From contig NZ_CP072866.1 of the NCBI RefSeq assembly GCF_017948245.1, positions 124,001 through 188,000 on the forward strand: DNA of 64,000 nucleotides, written 5' to 3'. How positions within the stretch are numbered: the stretch's first letter is position 1; each line of letters begins with the position of its first letter. The notes under the pieces were generated by a model. It did not search any database. It worked only from the letters and a program-made list of their open reading frames with translations, and was not told the DNA's origin. The position numbers and the translations under genes were made by a program. This document shows positions 54,662 to 63,566 of this stretch, piece after piece. Origin of the DNA: Rhizobium sp. NLR16a. Its GTDB lineage: Bacteria > Pseudomonadota > Alphaproteobacteria > Rhizobiales > Rhizobiaceae.

Positions 54662-55345
54662 ATGTCCACGGATAGTGTCGACCGCCCGCTGCAGCCGGGC
54701 GACCGGGCACCGAATGTTGTACTCGATGCGATCTCGCGCGAAGGCAAGATCGCGCTCGATGACTTTCGAGGCCGTAGCCCGCTACTGATCGGTCTATTTC
54801 GAGGCCTACACTGTCCATTCTGTCGGCGTCATGTCTCGGCGATGGCGCAGCTCAACCCTGCCCTGAAGGAGAAAGGCATCGAGTGTCTCGCTGTCGTCAA
54901 GACGCCCGTCGAACGGGCGCGGCTCTACTTTCGTTACCATCCACTACCCAACCTTATCAGCGCATCCGACCCGGAGGGGGCTTCGCATCGCGCCTTCGGT
55001 TTACCCATCCTCGAGCTCACGGAGAATGAAACCGAATGGCCGCACAAGCTCGGAATGGACGCGGTCAGGACAATGCGGATCGATTTACCGCGGGAGTTGC
55101 CCGTGCCGATGAACCCGGCTGCGGCGGGCGACTTTCTGGAGAAAAAGGACCCGTATGAAATGACGGCGGCCGACCAGCAGATTATCATCGCCGGTCACAT
55201 GCCGCTTATCGGCGAGTTCCTGCTCGATCGGGACGGCACTGTGCGCTGGAGTTTCACAGAAGCCGAAGAGGGGGGCCAAAATCTATGCCGGGCGCCGAGT
55301 CCCGAAGAATTGATGTCAGCAGCGTCCCAAGTCGCACTTCAGTAA
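54662..55345 (+). CDS. Peroxiredoxin-like (AhpC/TSA, thioredoxin-fold) protein
   Basis: A 227-residue protein preceded by GGGAGGAGG. The redoxin start LQPGDRAPNVVLDAISREGK and the active-site segment GLFRGLHCPFCRRHVSAM, with a CPFC pair (about 52-55), place it in the thioredoxin superfamily, near AhpC/TSA proteins. A CxxC arrangement is more disulfide-reductase-like than the single-Cys PxxxTxxC of classical peroxiredoxins. It should act in the cytoplasm on peroxides or disulfides. It appears monocistronic; upstream is only pseudogene debris. Confidence 0.82.
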   Translation: MSTDSVDRPLQPGDRAPNVVLDAISREGKIALDDFRGRSPLLIGLFRGLHCPFCRRHVSAMAQLNPALKEKGIECLAVVKTPVERARLYFRYHPLPNLISASDPEGASHRAFGLPILELTENETEWPHKLGMDAVRTMRIDLPRELPVPMNPAAAGDFLEKKDPYEMTAADQQIIIAGHMPLIGEFLLDRDGTVRWSFTEAEEGGQNLCRAPSPEELMSAASQVALQ

Positions 55346-55649
55346 GCTGCTGAACAACTCGTCCCACGAGATGGTTGGCAGCCTTATACCAATCAGCGAA
55401 CGCGCAGAGCTTCCCGTTGTATACGATGATCAGCAGGTCTGGGGCCACCAGCGGACCGTGGGCATTGCGAAGTCCGTGGCGAGCAACGGTCATCAGAACC
55501 AGTAGAATCTGGACCAAAGTCAGCATCGCGCCTGGAAGGTTCTCAACCAACCATCAAGGTCAGGGCAGCCTCGGATGGTAACCTCTCTGCAACATCCGCA
55601 ATGAGGAGGAAGTCGCTCCCTCCCCATTCATCACCGCATCGCCGTGACC
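55346..55649. other. Intergenic region, no convincing gene
   Basis: About 300 bp between convergent genes. A minus-strand frame of 98 codons crosses it (MVENLPGAMLTLVQILLVLM, then VAPDLLIIVYNGKLCAFADW) and looks partly protein-like, but it has no ribosome site and overlaps the peroxiredoxin gene. It may be a decayed gene. Confidence 0.35.
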
Positions 55650-56129
55650 TCATTGATGGACCGGATCCGTCACCGCTTTGATGACCTCGGACGCCATCTT
55701 GAACTCCTTCTCGCGGCTGGTGATGCCATGGCGTCGCGCGATCCAGTTAAAATCGGTGTAGGCGACACGGACCGTTCCATCCTTCGCTTCGTAAACGAGA
55801 ACTCTGACGGGCCAATCGAGCCCGGCCACTGGATTGGCGGTGATGAACGTCGTTCCGAGCGCCGGATTGCCGAACAGGATCAGCCGCGATGGACGGACCT
55901 TGTTGCCAGCCGCGTTGCCGAGCCTTGCTTGATCGATATCATCGAACAGCATTATGCCCTTCTCTGCGACGCTGCCTTTGATCTTTGTGACAGTCTCGTC
56001 GACCGAATAGCGACTCTTCAGAACAACGACACCGTCCCGGGCACCTGCCTGGACGATAGTGGCTGATGCCGACAGAATTCCTGCCAATGAAAGCGCGGCC
56101 ATGAACAATAGTCTGATCATTCTTTGCAT
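55650..56129 (-). CDS. DUF302 family secreted protein
   Basis: A 159-residue protein with a signal peptide (1 to about 28, ending IVQAG). The body fits DUF302: GVVVLKSRYSVDETVTKIKG, ARLGNAAGNKVRPSRLILFG and NPALGTTFITANPVAGLDWP, then VRVLVYEAKDGTVRVAYTDF. The family forms small alpha-beta dimers of unsettled function, and often occurs near redox or metal genes. Length is normal for a single domain. It appears monocistronic, 98 bp from the MFS gene. Confidence 0.88.
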   Translation of the reverse strand: MQRMIRLLFMAALSLAGILSASATIVQAGARDGVVVLKSRYSVDETVTKIKGSVAEKGIMLFDDIDQARLGNAAGNKVRPSRLILFGNPALGTTFITANPVAGLDWPVRVLVYEAKDGTVRVAYTDFNWIARRHGITSREKEFKMASEVIKAVTDPVHQ

Positions 56130-56227
56130 GTCATTTACTCCTTTCGGTTGTGTCTGTATTCAAACTCGTCGCCGGCTTCCGCATGGAAGGGGCGACCCCT
56201 ATTCCGGCTACCACGGAAAGTTGGGAT

Positions 56228-57433
56228 CTATCGGTGCGGGGCGCTTAGCGAACCCGCGAGCAGCATTGCTACCGCCAGAGCTGCGATAAGCACGTAGACG
56301 GATGCGTTCCAGCCGACGTGATCGTAGACCTGACCGAGAACCACACTGCCGGCCATGCCTCCGGTATAGTAGGATGCGAGGTAGATGCCGCTCGCTCCAG
56401 CCTTGTCGCTCCTGGCATGTTGACCGACGACGCCGGTTGCCATTGCCTGTGCGAGGAAGGTGCCGACTGCCACCAGTGTCAAACCGATCAGGATGACCGG
56501 CAAATACGCACTGAGAAGCGCGACGAGTCCGACGATGGCAATCGCAAGCGTCAGCACGATTCCGGTTGCCGGCCCCACAGCGCTTGCGAGCCTGCCGGCG
56601 AAAGGCGTGGTGAAGATCGACGGAAGGAAGACGAGATAGACAAGGCCGAGCGCCATCGGGCGTACCCCGAGCGTGACAATCCGAAAGTTGACATAGGTGT
56701 AGGTGCCGATGAACACGAAGAGGATGAGGAAGCCGATAGCGAAGACGCGTCGCAGCTTTGGATCGGCAAGATGTCCGCCCCAGATGCGCATGGTGAGGTT
56801 CCCGCGATCATCGCTCCGCATCATGCTGGTCGTCCTTTTGAGCGTGAACCAAACCAGGGCGGCGCCGAGGAGGTTGAGGGCGGCAAACACCAGAAAATTT
56901 ATCGAGAGGCCGCCAATGCCTGCGACGGCAGCGGACAGCATGCGGCCGAAGAGGTTGCTGGCAACATTGCCGGTGACATAGGCGGCTAGGGCCGTGGAGG
57001 CCTTTCCGGCGGAGAAATGCTCCGACAGATAGGCGGCCGTCAGCGTGAAGGCCGTCGACATGCAAAGCCCCTGAAGTACTCGCAGCGCGGCAAAGACGAT
57101 GATGTTGTCGGTAAATGCCAGAAGCGTCGTTGGCACGGACAGGATCGCGAGGCTGATCCAGATGCCGTTGCGCCGGTCCAGGCCGCTGCCGACGAAGGCG
57201 ACGAGCAGACCGGCGAGCGCCATACCGAGGGTGCTGGCATTGACGGCGAAACCCATCGTGGCGCGGCTGACCTGAAACCTCTCGACCAGAGAAGGCAATA
57301 CGGCTTGCGCCGCAAAGAGGTCGACCAAGGTCAAAAAGGCGATGAGTGCGATCAGTCCAAAGCGCCAACTGTCGGCGTGAATGGTCCGGCGCTCTTGAAC
57401 GGATGCCGTGAGCGGCTGTTCGATGTCGGTCAT
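56228..57433 (-). CDS. MFS transporter (YnfM-like)
   Basis: A 401-residue twelve-helix major-facilitator protein. The loop 2-3 motif reads GSGLDRRNGIWIS, and LRVLQGLCMSTAFTLTAAYL matches the conserved arginine helix four of drug/arabinose efflux members. The halves are separated by a charged loop (KRTTSMMRSDDRGN). Substrate is unknown; efflux is likely. It is followed upstream by a secreted cupin gene on the same strand (88 bp), so the two may form an operon. Confidence 0.9.
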   Translation of the reverse strand: MTDIEQPLTASVQERRTIHADSWRFGLIALIAFLTLVDLFAAQAVLPSLVERFQVSRATMGFAVNASTLGMALAGLLVAFVGSGLDRRNGIWISLAILSVPTTLLAFTDNIIVFAALRVLQGLCMSTAFTLTAAYLSEHFSAGKASTALAAYVTGNVASNLFGRMLSAAVAGIGGLSINFLVFAALNLLGAALVWFTLKRTTSMMRSDDRGNLTMRIWGGHLADPKLRRVFAIGFLILFVFIGTYTYVNFRIVTLGVRPMALGLVYLVFLPSIFTTPFAGRLASAVGPATGIVLTLAIAIVGLVALLSAYLPVILIGLTLVAVGTFLAQAMATGVVGQHARSDKAGASGIYLASYYTGGMAGSVVLGQVYDHVGWNASVYVLIAALAVAMLLAGSLSAPHR

Positions 57434-57521
57434 GCTTGTTCCTCCGGGATGCGGCGTTTCCCTGCCAGTGCGAGGGAAACGCCGGCGAGCGATGGGGCTG
57501 CTTCAGATCAAAGGGCAACCG

Positions 57522-58022
57522 TTACATCGCCGCGTCATCGGTGTGCATTTCCGGGCTCAGTATGTCGGAGGAATAGAGCACGGCCGAAGCCTTGCCATTG
57601 TTCTTCCACCAATGGGAGAGATGTCCAAACTCGGCCGTCACCTCGCCCTTCTTGTGCAGGATCGGCACCTTGCAGGTGCTGCTGTATTCCGTAATCGAGC
57701 CGGAGATGATCAGGATATTGGCCGGGCGCATCTCGTGCGAATGCCAGGGAACGATGCCTCCCGGCTGCACGACGAGCTTGCGCATGCGCAGCATGCTTCC
57801 CTTCCATGCCTCGCCCTTGGACGAGAGATCGATTGATTTGACGACGCTGTCGGAGACGCCCTTCGGCATCATCGGGCCAGGCTTCATGCCATCTTCAGTG
57901 ACCTGATCGGCCGGGCATTCGCCCGCCATGGCGGACGCGGCGGGCAGGGCGGCGCCCAGGACCACTGCAGCAAATGCGAGAGCGGCGAGGGACATGCGGT
58001 CGGTTTTCAATACGGGCTTCAT
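57522..58022 (-). CDS. Secreted cupin-domain protein
   Basis: A 166-residue protein with a signal peptide (1 to about 33, ending ASAMAG). The cupin motif is LVVQPGGIVPWHSHEMRPAN (His-x-His-x(3)-Arg), with a second motif near FGHLSHWWKNNG. The two His and other residues may bind metal in the periplasm. Cysteines CPADQ and TCKVP may form a disulfide. It is divergent in role from catalytic cytoplasmic cupins; substrate unknown. Precedes the MFS gene and follows a LysR gene, all minus strand. Confidence 0.86.
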   Translation of the reverse strand: MKPVLKTDRMSLAALAFAAVVLGAALPAASAMAGECPADQVTEDGMKPGPMMPKGVSDSVVKSIDLSSKGEAWKGSMLRMRKLVVQPGGIVPWHSHEMRPANILIISGSITEYSSTCKVPILHKKGEVTAEFGHLSHWWKNNGKASAVLYSSDILSPEMHTDDAAM

Positions 58023-58215
58023 CAGCGGTTTCTCCTTGTTGGAGCCCGGCGAGGACGGTGCCGAGCATGTTCGAAGACTGGCGGAGCGCCGATCGAAAGA
58101 GAAATGCCAGATGCTTTTGATTTCGATAGCCGCAAGCTATTATCAGCCGCAGGGGAAACACCGAATGCCCGGCAGCTTGCCAGGCTGTGCTCCCGTGATT
58201 GTTACGATACTGCCC

Positions 58216-59112
58216 TTAATGCGAACGGCCCGACGCTTTCGCCCAGCCGTATGATTTCACGGCGCCGACAAAGACTGAAACCGCCGGGGAGAAGCGTCGG
58301 CCCGCCACCGTCACAAGGCAGACCTCGCGCGAGACTTCCGGGTCCGCGACAGGTCGCACCTGCAATCCTGGGATAACGGCGCTGTATTCGGGAATGAAAC
58401 AGATACCAAGGCCACCGGCGACCAGGTTCTGAATCCAGTCCTCGCGCTCGCTGGAATAGGAGACGAGGGTCTTCACGCCTTGTGCATCGCAGAGATCCGT
58501 GAGGTAATCCCAGTATTCGCAGTTGACGCGACGCAGGTAGATCTCACCGTCGATCGCCGCGATGGGAATGGCATCGTATTGACCGAGGCGGTGGCCGGCG
58601 GGGAAAGCGAGCATGAACCTCTCGCGAAAGAGCGAGGTCACGTCGAAGCGTTCCGGAAAGCTTGTTGCCGTCGACATCAAAGCCACATCGATTTCGCCAG
58701 TCTCCAGCAGATCGGACAATCGGGCGGGCACGCCCTCGATCAGTTGCAGCTGGATTCCCTTGTGGCGCATGTTGAAGTCGGTGAGCAGGCCAGTAAACCG
58801 GCGCGGTCCGATCGTGCACATAATGCCGACCTTGAGCGGTGCTTCACTAAGACAGAGAAATCGCGACGCCTCCGTACGCACGCCCATCAACTCGTCCTGG
58901 ATCTGCTGGAATCGCGGGCGAAGAAGGTTGCCGAGATCTGTTATGTGGGTGAGATTGCGCTCCCGGCGGAACATCAGGCCGCCCACCTCATCCTCCAGCT
59001 GCTGGATGGCGCGACTGAGCGCTGGCTGAGTAACATTGCACTTTTCGGCCGCGCGCGTGAAGTTTCGAGTTTCACACACCGCCAGGAAATACCTTATATG
59101 GTGGATATCCAT
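58216..59112 (-). CDS. LysR-family regulator
   Basis: A 298-residue regulator with helix-turn-helix RAAEKCNVTQPALSRAIQQL (about 20-39) and an effector domain with CTIGPRRFTGLLTDF. ERDW-like and GGLGICFIPEYSAVIPGL segments are typical. It is divergent from the 3-hydroxybutyrate dehydrogenase gene with 181 bp between, and could also control the cupin-MFS pair downstream on its own strand. An OxyR-type cysteine pair is absent (CEYWDYLTDLC has two Cys but in another context). The effector is unknown. Confidence 0.9.
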   Translation of the reverse strand: MDIHHIRYFLAVCETRNFTRAAEKCNVTQPALSRAIQQLEDEVGGLMFRRERNLTHITDLGNLLRPRFQQIQDELMGVRTEASRFLCLSEAPLKVGIMCTIGPRRFTGLLTDFNMRHKGIQLQLIEGVPARLSDLLETGEIDVALMSTATSFPERFDVTSLFRERFMLAFPAGHRLGQYDAIPIAAIDGEIYLRRVNCEYWDYLTDLCDAQGVKTLVSYSSEREDWIQNLVAGGLGICFIPEYSAVIPGLQVRPVADPEVSREVCLVTVAGRRFSPAVSVFVGAVKSYGWAKASGRSH

Positions 59113-59293
59113 CGCCGCCCCCCGGCATGAATTCTATTTGCAATACCCTCAATATTCTCCGCGGGCGGCATTCTCCACCAATGCCATGGATTTATCAATT
59201 CCATACCAGACTGGCATTTCTAAAGCGAAGCCCCGTCGGCCATTCTGATTGCAAGACGCCAGACGGCGTAGTCGATCGTAGTGGAGAGCACAT

Positions 59294-60124
59294 ATGCTGA
59301 ACGCCTTTGATCCCGTAACTGATACTCTCGTCGGCCGCAGGCCCTTGGAAGGGCGTAGCGCCATTGTCACTGGTTCGACCAGCGGCATCGGCCTTGGCAT
59401 TGCACATGCGCTTGCAAGGGCAGGGGCCGCCGTGATGTTGAACGGCTTCGGCGACCCTGCCGAGATCGAGATGCTGCGCGACGGCATTGCCACGGATAAC
59501 GATGTCGACGTTGCCTACGACGCCGCCGACATGTCGAAGCCGGAAGCGATCCATATGATGGTCGAGAGGGCGTTCGCGCGTTTCGGACAGGTGGACATCG
59601 TCGTCAACAATGCCGGTATCCAGCATGTTTCGCCACTCGGAAAGTTTCCGCCTGAAAAGTGGGACGCCATACTTGCTATCAATCTTTCCTCAGCCTTCCA
59701 TCTCGTTCAGGCGACGTTCGACAGCATGTGCGCCAACCGCTATGGCCGGATCGTCAATGTCGCCTCCGCCCATGGATTGGTCGCGTCCCCCTTCAAATCC
59801 GCCTATGTGGCGGCCAAACACGGCATTGTCGGGTTCACCAAGACGATCGCGCTCGAAGGCGCCGAATTCGGGGTGACATCCAACGCGATCTGCCCCGGCT
59901 ACGTCTGGACGCCGCTTGTCGAACACCAGATCGAGGATCAGGCGAAGTCGCATAACATCCCACGCGACGCGGTGATCCGAGACGTCTTCCTGAAGGACCA
60001 GCCGACGAGGCGCTTTGCCACCGTCGAGGAAATGGGCGCGCTTGCCGTCTTTCTCTGCAGCGATCTTGCTGGATCGATCACAGGCACGGCGATCCCTGTC
60101 GACGGCGGATGGACTGCGCACTGA
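59294..60124 (+). CDS. bdhA: 3-hydroxybutyrate dehydrogenase
   Basis: A 276-residue classical SDR that interconverts 3-hydroxybutyrate and acetoacetate with NAD. The cofactor motif is AIVTGSTSGIGLGIAHALAR (about 23-42), followed by NNAGIQHVSPLGKFPPEKWD, whose GIQHV is characteristic of this enzyme. The catalytic site is VASAHGLVASPFKSAYVAAK (Ser, Tyr, Lys). The C-terminal DLAGSITGTAIPVDGGW is typical. The first about 15 residues form an extension. It is 31 bp before a patatin gene, so together they may handle poly-3-hydroxybutyrate or lipid turnover. Confidence 0.92.
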   Translation: MLNAFDPVTDTLVGRRPLEGRSAIVTGSTSGIGLGIAHALARAGAAVMLNGFGDPAEIEMLRDGIATDNDVDVAYDAADMSKPEAIHMMVERAFARFGQVDIVVNNAGIQHVSPLGKFPPEKWDAILAINLSSAFHLVQATFDSMCANRYGRIVNVASAHGLVASPFKSAYVAAKHGIVGFTKTIALEGAEFGVTSNAICPGYVWTPLVEHQIEDQAKSHNIPRDAVIRDVFLKDQPTRRFATVEEMGALAVFLCSDLAGSITGTAIPVDGGWTAH

Positions 60125-60154
60125 ATCTTTATTTGAGACACGGAGGTTGCGATC

Positions 60155-61228
60155 GTGAACAAACATGTGGGTGCAAAGCTCAAAATGCAGCCCGACTCTT
60201 CGCTCGCCGAGCGCGAGCCGCGGACGATCAATCTTGCGCTGCAGGGCGGCGGCGCACATGGCGCCTTCACGTGGGGAGTGCTCGATCGGTTGCTGGACGA
60301 GCCAAGCCTGTCATTCGAAGGCATTGTGGCAACCAGCGCAGGCGCGATGAATGCTGCGGTCGCAGCCTATGGCCTGGCTGAGGGCGGGCGGAGCGGAGCA
60401 CAGACGGCGCTGGCCAATTTCTGGCGCCGTGTCAGCCACGCAGCTGCATCCGGACCTTTGCAGCCAACCTTGCTCGACCGCCTTACAGGCTCGAAATCGC
60501 TGGAATTCTCGCCGGCGTTCATCATGTTCGACCTGGTGACACGGCTGATGTCGCCTTACCAGTTCAACCCCTTCAATTTCAATCCCCTGCGCCAGGTGCT
60601 GGAACAATCGATCGACCTGGAGGCAATCCGGATGGCACGGTGCCCTGTCAAGCTCAACATCTGCGCCACCAACGTGCGGACTGGCAAGGTGAAGGTGTTC
60701 GGCAACGACGAGCTCTCGGTCGATGCCATCATGGCGTCTGCCTGCCTGCCCTTCCTGTTCCAAGCCGTGGAAATCGGAGGGGAAGCCTATTGGGACGGTG
60801 GCTATATGGGCAACCCCGCAATCTTCCCGCTGATTTATGGCTGCGACACGCCCGATGTGCTCGTGGTTCACATAAATCCGATAGAACGAACGGAACTGCC
60901 GCGCACGGCTGGAGAAATTCTCAACCGCATCAATGAGATCAGTTTCAATTCGTCGCTGCTGAGGGAGATGCGGGCGGTGGCCTTCGTCACACAGCTGATC
61001 GACACGGCAGCGACGCCGCCTTCCAATCTCAAGCGCATTTTCGTGCACGGTATCTCAGACGACGAAGCGATGAAAAATCTCAGCGTAGCGAGCAAGATGA
61101 ACGCCGACTGGGGGGCGCTCATGGACCTGAGGGATCGCGGCCGCCAATGCGCCAACCTCTGGCTGCAGGCCAATTACCAGGAAATCGGCAAACGATCGAC
61201 CGTAGACGTCCGCGAACGTTATCTTTGA
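60155..61228 (+). CDS. Patatin-like phospholipase/acyl hydrolase
   Basis: A 357-residue patatin-domain protein. The oxyanion loop is LALQGGGAHGAFTWGVLDRL (about 28-47), the nucleophile lies in VATSAGAMNA (Ser about 60; ATSAG replaces the usual GTSAG) and the catalytic Asp in YWDGGYMGNP (about 213-222). No signal peptide, so cytoplasmic. It hydrolyses acyl esters; pairing with a 3-hydroxybutyrate dehydrogenase suggests polymer or membrane-lipid turnover. It ends before a strong terminator, so the operon is bdhA-patatin. Confidence 0.9.
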   Translation: MNKHVGAKLKMQPDSSLAEREPRTINLALQGGGAHGAFTWGVLDRLLDEPSLSFEGIVATSAGAMNAAVAAYGLAEGGRSGAQTALANFWRRVSHAAASGPLQPTLLDRLTGSKSLEFSPAFIMFDLVTRLMSPYQFNPFNFNPLRQVLEQSIDLEAIRMARCPVKLNICATNVRTGKVKVFGNDELSVDAIMASACLPFLFQAVEIGGEAYWDGGYMGNPAIFPLIYGCDTPDVLVVHINPIERTELPRTAGEILNRINEISFNSSLLREMRAVAFVTQLIDTAATPPSNLKRIFVHGISDDEAMKNLSVASKMNADWGALMDLRDRGRQCANLWLQANYQEIGKRSTVDVRERYL

Positions 61229-61271
61229 TCCTCAGCCATTTCGGCAGTCCGCCTCCCGCCGGCCGAAACTT

Positions 61272-61307
61272 AAGCCCCCGTCCACCACTCCGGCGAGGGC
61301 TTTTTTT
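61272..61307 (+). terminator. Rho-independent terminator after the patatin gene
   Basis: AAGCCC pairs with GGGCTT, extended inside by CCG/CGG, followed by seven T. It cleanly separates the patatin operon from the bufferin-type operon. Confidence 0.9.
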
Positions 61308-61452
61308 GTCTGAAAGAGATTGCCCATCGACACATAGAGACGGCGTATCGAAATCATGCAGAGACAGCATTTCAGATGACGGCTGACTTCTGGGAATGTG
61401 AAGACAGGCAAGCCGATGGCGGTTTGACCTCACGCAACCCAGGAGATTTCTC

Positions 61453-61722
61453 ATGAATACCACTCGTCTTCTCATCAGTTCGGCCCTCGCCGCCGCAGCC
61501 TCCGTGGCTGCCGGCAGCGCCTTTGCCGGCCCGGCTGCCAAGCCGGATTTCTCGTTCGAAAAGTGCTTCGGCGTCGTCAAGGCTGGCCTGAACGACTGCC
61601 AGACGGCCAGCCACTCCTGTGCCGGCACGTCCACCGCCGACAACGCCAAGGATTCCTGGATCTACGTGCCGGCCGGCACCTGCACCAAAATCACCGGCGG
61701 AAGCAACGAACCCAAGGCCTGA
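61453..61722 (+). CDS. bufA1: Bufferin precursor peptide (DUF2282, BufA1-type)
   Basis: An 89-residue precursor with a Sec signal peptide (1-25, ending GSAFA/GP). Its core holds four cysteines at 38, 49, 56 and 77 ([25 protein letters not shown]), the DUF2282 pattern of bufferins. AGGAGA precedes the ATG. In related alphaproteobacteria the partner MNIO enzyme converts core cysteines, forming thiooxazole-type modifications in published bufferins, and the product binds copper in the periplasm. The gene is followed 32 bp later by that enzyme. Activity here is inferred from family and order. Confidence 0.88.
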   Translation: MNTTRLLISSALAAAASVAAGSAFAGPAAKPDFSFEKCFGVVKAGLNDCQTASHSCAGTSTADNAKDSWIYVPAGTCTKITGGSNEPKA

Positions 61723-61754
61723 CCTTTCCACCACTTCAACCAAAGGAGTAATCG

Positions 61755-62780
61755 ATGTCCAAGATATTTCCGAGCAATCCGGTGCCAACCGCCGCGGGCA
61801 TCGGTCTTCGCTCCCAGCATATCGGTGAAATGCTGTCTCGCCGCCCCTCGGCGGGATGGCTTGAAGTCCATGCGGAGAATTACATGGGTGGCTCGGCGGC
61901 CGTCGACGCGCTGGAGCGGCTGCGGGAAAGCTATCCCCTGTCTGTCCATGGCGTCGGCCTTTCACTCGGGAGCAGTTCCGGTCTCGACCGCGACCATCTG
62001 GAGCGCATGCGCAAGCTCTGCCTGCGCTTCCAGCCAAGCCTGGTGTCCGAGCATCTCGCCTGGAGCGCCGCCGACGGCGCCTATCTGAATGATCTCCTGC
62101 CGCTGCGTTACGACGCAGAGGCCCTCGCCATCGTGACCGCCAATGTCTCGAGGCTGCAGGACACCCTCCAGCGGCGTGTCTATATCGAAAACCTCTCTGC
62201 CTATGTCGCCTTCGAGGGGTCGACAATGACCGAGGCGGAATTCCTGGTCGAGCTCGTGGGCCTTACCGGCTGCGGCCTGCTTCTCGATATCAATAATGTT
62301 CACGTCTCGGCCTGCAATCTCGGCTTCGATTCCAAAGCCTTCATCGACCAGCTTCCCCCGTGCGCCATCGGTGAGATCCATCTTGCCGGGCACGCGATCA
62401 ACGAGGTCGAAGGTGATATCGTGCTGATCGACGACCACGGTTCGCGCGTTCCGCCGGCCGTCTGGTCGCTCTATGCTTACGCGATCCGCAAGATTGGACC
62501 GCGTCCGACGCTCATCGAATGGGATACGGATGTGCCCGCTCTCGACGTGCTACTCGGTGAAGCCATGTGGGCCGACATGCTGGCGCAATCGATCGCCTTC
62601 GAAGATCGCATGCTGGTGGAACGGCCGACACCACAGTCGACCCGGTTCGAGGGGATGATCCTGCCATTGCGGGCCGACAGCCGAACGGGCCCAATGCCGG
62701 CGCTCGCCGCGTTTGCGACAATCAAGCCGTCGGTGTTCGCCAATCGTCCCGGCGCAAGGAGGGTGGGCCATGCTCTCTAG
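61755..62780 (+). CDS. bufB: MNIO-family (DUF692) peptide-modifying iron enzyme BufB
   Basis: A 341-residue DUF692 TIM-barrel enzyme; AAGGAG precedes the ATG. Iron-ligand-type residues are in place: EVHAENYMG (residues 37-45), VHGVGLSLGS (64-73), VSEHLAWS (97-104), IENLSAY (144-150), LLDINNVHVSACN (176-188), GEIHLAGH (206-213), IDDHGS (225-230) and IEWDTDVP (254-261). MNIO enzymes use two or three irons and oxygen to rework Cys in a precursor peptide. Overlap by 11 bp with the next gene couples it to its partner. Confidence 0.93.
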   Translation: MSKIFPSNPVPTAAGIGLRSQHIGEMLSRRPSAGWLEVHAENYMGGSAAVDALERLRESYPLSVHGVGLSLGSSSGLDRDHLERMRKLCLRFQPSLVSEHLAWSAADGAYLNDLLPLRYDAEALAIVTANVSRLQDTLQRRVYIENLSAYVAFEGSTMTEAEFLVELVGLTGCGLLLDINNVHVSACNLGFDSKAFIDQLPPCAIGEIHLAGHAINEVEGDIVLIDDHGSRVPPAVWSLYAYAIRKIGPRPTLIEWDTDVPALDVLLGEAMWADMLAQSIAFEDRMLVERPTPQSTRFEGMILPLRADSRTGPMPALAAFATIKPSVFANRPGARRVGHAL

Positions 62781-63552
62781 TTGCGCACTGCAATCGCGGG
62801 TCGCCCAAGCCATCCTCCGTGAAGATGGCTGCGATCTTGCGCCGGTGCTGGCGAAAGGTGCTTTCGACCCGCTGCGTCGGTTCAACATCTATCGCAACAA
62901 CACCTTCGCCTCGCTGACAGCGACTTTGATCGCGGTTTTTCCGATCACGGTCCAGCTTCTCGGCGAAAACTACTTTCGTCATGTCGCCGGCGCCTTCATC
63001 CGGAATAATCCGCCGCAGGAAGCGCAGCTTGTTCGCTATGGCGGCAGTTTCCCGCGCTTCCTGGCGGACTTTGATGGCATCCGCGCCATGCCCTTCATTG
63101 CCGAAACGGCGCGGCTGGAATGGATGATTGCCGAGGCGCTGGACGCGCTGGCGCTGCCCGGCTGTCGCTTGGAGCAGTTGGCGGACGGTGAAGACGACAC
63201 CTCACCCGAGATCGTTCTTCAGCCCTCGCTACGCCTGCTGGTTTGTCGTTGGCCGGCGCTGGACATATGGGAAGCGCATCAAGCCGGCGGAAACATCGAA
63301 GCATTGGCGAGGCTGGGCCGCCGACCGGAGCGGATCGCGCTCTGGCGCGGCCAAGATAGCATGCGATTTCTGCGCCTCGATGCCAGTCATTTCGCCTTCC
63401 TTCATGCCCTGAAAAGGCGCGCCAGCCTGGAGGCTGCGGTCAGCCGTGTGCTTGCCCGCACTCCCGGCTTCGATCTCGAGGGTGCCTTTGGCGGCCTTTT
63501 CGCCTTTGGCCTCGTCGCTCGCATTCGCCACATCAAGCCCGCAACCAAGTGA
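62770..63552 (+). CDS. bufC: MNIO partner protein (DUF2063, BufC-type)
   Basis: A 260-residue protein from the ATG at 62770 (AAGGAGGGT upstream). The N-terminal domain is DUF2063: RFNIYRNNTFASLTATLIAV, then FPITVQLLGENYFRHVAGAF and RYGGSFPRFLADF (about 37-105). Despite the name DNA-binding, these proteins act as recognition partners of MNIO enzymes, presenting the precursor peptide. The C-terminal part (WRGQDSMRFLRLDASHFAFL) is typical. It overlaps bufB by 11 bp and is followed by the DoxX gene. Confidence 0.9.
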   Translation: MLSSCALQSRVAQAILREDGCDLAPVLAKGAFDPLRRFNIYRNNTFASLTATLIAVFPITVQLLGENYFRHVAGAFIRNNPPQEAQLVRYGGSFPRFLADFDGIRAMPFIAETARLEWMIAEALDALALPGCRLEQLADGEDDTSPEIVLQPSLRLLVCRWPALDIWEAHQAGGNIEALARLGRRPERIALWRGQDSMRFLRLDASHFAFLHALKRRASLEAAVSRVLARTPGFDLEGAFGGLFAFGLVARIRHIKPATK

Positions 63553-63566
63553 ACAGGATGGAAGTC

